Part shown: piece by piece, positions 60,887 to 64,000 of the stretch
Position numbering within the stretch: position 1 is the stretch's first letter
How the letters are laid out: every line of letters begins with the position of its first letter
Origin: Pseudobutyrivibrio ruminis
GTDB lineage: Bacteria; Bacillota; Clostridia; Lachnospirales; Lachnospiraceae
Length of the DNA stretch: 64,000 nt
Assembly: GCA_015057315.1 (NCBI GenBank)
Contig: SVER01000004.1
Coordinates: 1 to 64,000, forward strand
Direction: 5' to 3'
Notes under the pieces: model-generated
What the model saw: only the letters and a program-made list of their open reading frames with translations
Told to the model about the DNA's origin: nothing
Databases searched by the model: none
Position numbers and translations under genes: made by a program

Positions 60887-62034
60887 TGCTTTTCTATGCG
60901 TCTTCTAAAGAATTTATGGCTTGTATTTTGCATATCCATCTGTAACATTCTAATGAATATATAAAACAATCCAACGTAAGCCGGACCAACCAGGCTTGCT
61001 AATAAATAGCGTATTCCATATATTCTACGTTTATAGATACACATTACTATCCATATCATTACTACAAATGCTGGAAGTAACATCTCTGACAATGAGGTAA
61101 GAGAACTTGCCCCCAGTGATACCGCTGCTATTGGCAACATATATATTGTCTTAATTTCCCTTTTGTATAGCTTTAAAAGATATACAAGAAAGAATGGTAT
61201 AGCGATTACTGATAGAACCGCCTTCCCCTGCCAAATAGCACCAAGTAATCTAAATGTGACTGAATAATGTGAATACAATCCAAAAATATTAGCCACAGAT
61301 AAAACAATCAAAAAAATAACTCTATCATCTATGTTATGCAAAAGCGCACTAGCCATGAAATAATAATTTGCATAGGCAAACAATAATAAAAATACAGGTA
61401 AAACTGTATGATAAACAGTGGTCACTTCAAATCCGGAGGTTACAGAAAGCATAGCCACGTATGTTCCCCAAGAGGCAACTGCACGTTTTTCTGCCACGTT
61501 TGGCATTGTACCATCTATATTATTAACATAGGATAATGTATCAGTTTCAATGCTATCCTTGCTATTTACCACATAATCAAAGTCATCATAGGACCATTGG
61601 TTTATCTCATATCCAAATGCCATGTAAAGCTGAAGTAATAATAGGATTAGAAACATTATCGTATATACGATAGTAAATCTATCATTAGTGAATGAAACCT
61701 TTGTTTCCGCCACTTTAAATCTGATTTTTGTAACAACTCTACTATAATTATTTCTCTCCAGCCACAGCCAAAAGATAACCAGTATTGCCATCACTATTCC
61801 GTACATCCATAGTAACAGCGAAAAAGCACCATGAACAGGTTCCTTCACGGTACACCAATTCTGCAATCCCTCAGCTATGGTATACAAAACATAAAAGATT
61901 GCCAGATTACCGAAGAAACCTACCAGATAATCGGCAATCCAATTAGTTCTTGCCCTATATGTAATTAGTCTGCCCACCACTACTGGCACCAATGTAAAGT
62001 GCAATAGAAAGGCCAATGCTCTAATTAATATCAT
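60862..62034 (-). CDS. GT-C-like membrane protein, possibly the N-terminal part of a split gene
   Basis: A 390-residue protein with about ten helices. The first outer loop (YEINQWSYDDFDYVVNSKDS) has an Asp-Asp pair, and KRAVASWGTYVAML and SLTSLSEMLLPAFVVMIWIV follow; this resembles DUF6077-type proteins (tentative). It lacks the C-terminal helices and soluble domain of other GT-C genes here and ends abruptly at KQWILKWFY. The next frame supplies four helices and a soluble domain. Its ATG overlaps the neuA stop (TAATG), so translation is coupled. Confidence 0.65.
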   Translation of the reverse strand: MILIRALAFLLHFTLVPVVVGRLITYRARTNWIADYLVGFFGNLAIFYVLYTIAEGLQNWCTVKEPVHGAFSLLLWMYGIVMAILVIFWLWLERNNYSRVVTKIRFKVAETKVSFTNDRFTIVYTIMFLILLLLQLYMAFGYEINQWSYDDFDYVVNSKDSIETDTLSYVNNIDGTMPNVAEKRAVASWGTYVAMLSVTSGFEVTTVYHTVLPVFLLLFAYANYYFMASALLHNIDDRVIFLIVLSVANIFGLYSHYSVTFRLLGAIWQGKAVLSVIAIPFFLVYLLKLYKREIKTIYMLPIAAVSLGASSLTSLSEMLLPAFVVMIWIVMCIYKRRIYGIRYLLASLVGPAYVGLFYIFIRMLQMDMQNTSHKFFRRRIEKQWILKWFY

Positions 62035-62735
62035 TAGTTATTTCCTAATTTCTTTTTCATCATAAATTCTGCAATTTCGAAATCGATTGGATAATCAATA
62101 TCGATTGAATCAGCTCTGCTCATAATATAAGCATAAGTGTTATCGCAGTAGTAAGTGCGCTGTTCCTTAAGAAGCTTGTAATCCAAGATATAGATGGCTC
62201 CATTTGGGATGTAATATGTAGCGTTAGTCTGACGATTAGCTACGTTAGAACCCTTGGCGCCAAAGCCTGCATTCTTAATACGTCCCTCTTCATCCATGGT
62301 ATGATACCATCCCACTGGACACTCGGCCTCTGTAAATGAGATAAGAGTAGTGGCACCATCCTTTTCAAACTGCTCTATAGCCTCGTTAATATTCTTTTCG
62401 TCACGAAGTGGTGCTGTTGGAAGAAGCACCATAAACTTCTCTACAGGCTCGCCTGTTTCATTTGCTACAAATTCTGCTGCATGAAGATACACATCTACAG
62501 CAGAGGCTGTATCACTGGCAAGCTCAGCTGGACGCATAAATGGAACCTCTGCGCCTGCTTCCCTAGCAACACGGGCAATATCTTCGTCATCTGTAGTAAC
62601 GATTACTCTATCAATTTTGTCTGCTTTAAGGGCAGCCTCAATTGTGTGAGCAATCAGAGGCTTGCCGCAAATTTCTTTTATGTTTTTGCCAGGGACACCC
62701 TTTGAGCCGCCCCTAGCTGGTATAAATGCTATCAT
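62034..62735 (-). CDS. neuA: CMP-nonulosonate (acylneuraminate) cytidylyltransferase
   Basis: A 233-residue enzyme with IAFIPARGGSKGVPGKNIKEI (the CTP-binding loop), PLIAHTIEAAL, VTTDDEDIARVA, FMRPAELASDT and LLPTAPLRDEKNINEAI. It activates a nonulosonic acid as its CMP derivative. Next to neuB, the substrate is expected to be the NeuB product: sialic, legionaminic or pseudaminic type, which sequence alone does not settle. GAGGG precedes the ATG. The gene is separated from neuB by a 118-bp gap with a large inverted repeat. Confidence 0.92.
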   Translation of the reverse strand: MIAFIPARGGSKGVPGKNIKEICGKPLIAHTIEAALKADKIDRVIVTTDDEDIARVAREAGAEVPFMRPAELASDTASAVDVYLHAAEFVANETGEPVEKFMVLLPTAPLRDEKNINEAIEQFEKDGATTLISFTEAECPVGWYHTMDEEGRIKNAGFGAKGSNVANRQTNATYYIPNGAIYILDYKLLKEQRTYYCDNTYAYIMSRADSIDIDYPIDFEIAEFMMKKKLGNN

Positions 62736-62764
62736 TTCCCTCTATCCTTTAGTCCGGCTGTTAC

Positions 62765-62829
62765 GATAACAAGCATTATATTTCTCCGCTCATAGATTAT
62801 TCGCTTGAGAAACATAATAGCTTGTTATC
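62765..62829. repeat. Long inverted repeat between neuB and neuA
   Basis: GATAACAAGC-ATTATATTTCTC (62765-62786) and GAGAAACATAATA-GCTTGTTATC (62807-62829) can pair with one or two mismatches around a 20-base loop; the outer 10 bp are perfect. No T-run follows, so a simple terminator is unlikely. It may be an RNA processing or stability element, or a small inverted-repeat mobile sequence. Confidence 0.75.
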
Positions 62830-62853
62830 TACAGCCTCATCTATATGCTTGTT

Positions 62854-63906
62854 CTACGATAAGTCTCCCCACTGGAAGATATCGTCGTACTTAACGTCGT
62901 GCTTGAGTGTACGGCCGAGAACCATTTCGTAGTACTTTGGTGAGATGCCTGTACCTGGGCGCTTGTAGTCAAGGTCGTCCATTGTAAGTACGTGGCCTGC
63001 TGGCATGTCGTGCTTAGCAACGATAGAACGCTTGAATTCTTCGCGACGCTTTTCGTCTTCAACTACTACCTTTCGGTAGCTTCCGAGCATGTTGTAACCA
63101 CTTCTTGCAGCGTCACAAATAGCCTTAAGCTCTGCTGGGTCTGCACTAACCTTGTGATCCCAACCTTCCATGTTCTTATCCATTGTGAAATGCTTTTCAA
63201 TGATGCAAGCATTCTTTGCGATACTCATGATTGGTGCAACAGTACCGATTGTGTGGTCAGAATATCCAACTGGATAATCGAATACCATGTTGTACATATC
63301 CATGTTGTTAAGGTTAACGATTTCATCTGTTGGTGGGTACATAGATACGCAGTGAAGGATTGCGATTTCGTGGCATCCACCTTCCTCAAGAGCCTGAATA
63401 GCTGCACAAACATCATCCATACCTGTAAGACCTGTAGAGATAACAACAGGTACACCCTTGCTACCTACATGCTTTAAGAATGGAATGTTCTCAACATCAA
63501 GAGATGCAATCTTAAGGAAAGGAACGTGAAGCTCGTCAACAAGCATATCTGCTCCTGCCATAGAAAATGGTGTAGAACAGAAGTCGATATCTAACTCATC
63601 ACAGTACTTCTTAAGTTCGAAGTGCTGCTCCTTAGATACAGCGTACTTTTCCATAATAGACTTAAGTGTGTAATCTGTACGGTTACGATAATCATCTCCA
63701 AGGAAATAGTTATCTTCATACTTCTTCTTAGAGAAGAGGTCGTCAACTGTCCAAGACTGAAGCTTAACAGCGTCAGCACCGCACTCCTTGGCTGTCTTTA
63801 TAAGTGTTCTAGCTAAATCCATATCACCATTGTGGTTAGCACCAAGCTCCGCAATGACGTATGGTCTCTGATTTCCTGCTACTAAATCGGCATAGTTAAA
63901 TCTCAT
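62854..63906 (-). CDS. neuB: N-acetylneuraminate synthase family enzyme (NeuB/LegI/PseI)
   Basis: The 350-residue protein condenses phosphoenolpyruvate with an N-acetylated six-carbon sugar to form a nonulosonic acid. The NeuB barrel has AELGANHNGDMDLARTLI, AVKLQSWTVDDLF, FCSTPFSMAGADML, VVISTGLTGMDDV, ILHCVSMYPP, GYSDHTIGTVAP and EKHFTMDKNMEGWDHKVSAD with the metal-binding residues. The C-terminal SAF domain (KHDMPAGHVLTMDDLDYKRPG) is complete. GGAGG lies inside the end of the upstream gene. The partner that makes the precursor sugar is not in the window. Confidence 0.94.
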   Translation of the reverse strand: MRFNYADLVAGNQRPYVIAELGANHNGDMDLARTLIKTAKECGADAVKLQSWTVDDLFSKKKYEDNYFLGDDYRNRTDYTLKSIMEKYAVSKEQHFELKKYCDELDIDFCSTPFSMAGADMLVDELHVPFLKIASLDVENIPFLKHVGSKGVPVVISTGLTGMDDVCAAIQALEEGGCHEIAILHCVSMYPPTDEIVNLNNMDMYNMVFDYPVGYSDHTIGTVAPIMSIAKNACIIEKHFTMDKNMEGWDHKVSADPAELKAICDAARSGYNMLGSYRKVVVEDEKRREEFKRSIVAKHDMPAGHVLTMDDLDYKRPGTGISPKYYEMVLGRTLKHDVKYDDIFQWGDLS

Positions 63907-63908
63907 AA

Positions 63909-64000
63909 TTAATCCTCCATACTAATATCACTCCACCAGTATCCCTGATGGTTATTTGAAAGCATAAGTGTCGATTTATCAATCTTACTTAGCTTAGCTG
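63909..64000 (-). CDS. Partial C-terminal end of the upstream operon gene
   Basis: The last 30 codons of a gene running in from the right are visible: AKLSKIDKSTLM, then NNHQGYWWSDISMED and TAA at 63909-63911. The neuB ribosome binding site (GGAGG) lies within these codons and the stop is 2 bases before the neuB ATG, so the two are co-transcribed. The fragment is too short to identify; in this position a nonulosonate precursor enzyme or a glycosyltransferase would be usual. Confidence 0.7.
   Translation of the reverse strand, partial: AKLSKIDKSTLMLSNNHQGYWWSDISMED

Noticed and set aside
62992..63477. 161-codon open frame opposite neuB
   Set aside because: It is a shadow of a well-supported gene; its cysteine-, histidine- and valine-rich composition is typical of antisense frames.
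1..64000. tRNA, rRNA or riboswitch genes
   Set aside because: I looked in the intergenic gaps for cloverleaf ends and conserved riboswitch cores and found none that I could support.

Overview
This window looks like AT-rich chromosomal DNA from a Gram-positive anaerobe of the Lachnospiraceae, most likely the Butyrivibrio/Pseudobutyrivibrio group. I infer this from codon choice, strong AGGAGG-type ribosome binding sites, the IS66 and IS3 family transposases, an AAA-ATPase/PD-(D/E)XK protein and a YPDV-repeat secreted protein. The assignment is an impression, not a database match.

Layout. (1) 1-7.2 kb is an insertion-sequence graveyard: a frameshifted IS66 tnpC relic, a ParB-like orphan gene, an internally deleted IS3 element, and an older IS66 element split by a younger intact IS66 (4169-6948). 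The younger insertion is flanked by a perfect 8-bp target duplication. (2) 7.2-7.8 kb holds one orphan gene. (3) 8.0-64 kb is one very large surface-glycan locus, almost all on the minus strand, entering the window at its right edge with the last codons of an incomplete gene.

Read in the direction of transcription, the glycan locus starts with a NeuB-type nonulosonate synthase and a CMP-sugar synthetase. Next come a GT-C-like membrane protein split from a metallo-beta-lactamase-fold protein, an O-antigen ligase/polymerase, an initiating phosphoglycosyltransferase, cytoplasmic glycosyltransferases and an SDR epimerase. Then follows a three-gene cassette (DRE-TIM aldolase fusion, second CMP-sugar synthetase, capsule-type transferase). 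A MurJ-like flippase lies alone on the plus strand with its own promoter and a bidirectional terminator. Beyond it are GtrB/GtrA-type polyprenyl-sugar genes with GT-C membrane transferases.

At 31.6-40.5 kb lie two carrier-protein modules: an LpxD-like acyltransferase, AMP ligase, ACP and PLP decarboxylase; and a DltA-like ligase, DltC-like ACP and AAC(3)-type acyltransferase. A YfhO-type membrane protein sits between them. I infer that they load and modify an amino- or hydroxy-acid that decorates the glycan. The left half (8-28.8 kb) is visibly more AT-rich and has its own Wzx flippase, Wzy-like polymerase, WecB epimerase, two pyruvyltransferase-family proteins and six large membrane proteins of GT-C type. 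The locus may therefore be a merger of two glycan systems.

Several intergenic gaps between 39.5 and 54.5 kb carry copies of a double-hairpin repeat directly after stop codons. I saw no rRNA, tRNA, CRISPR array or riboswitch.
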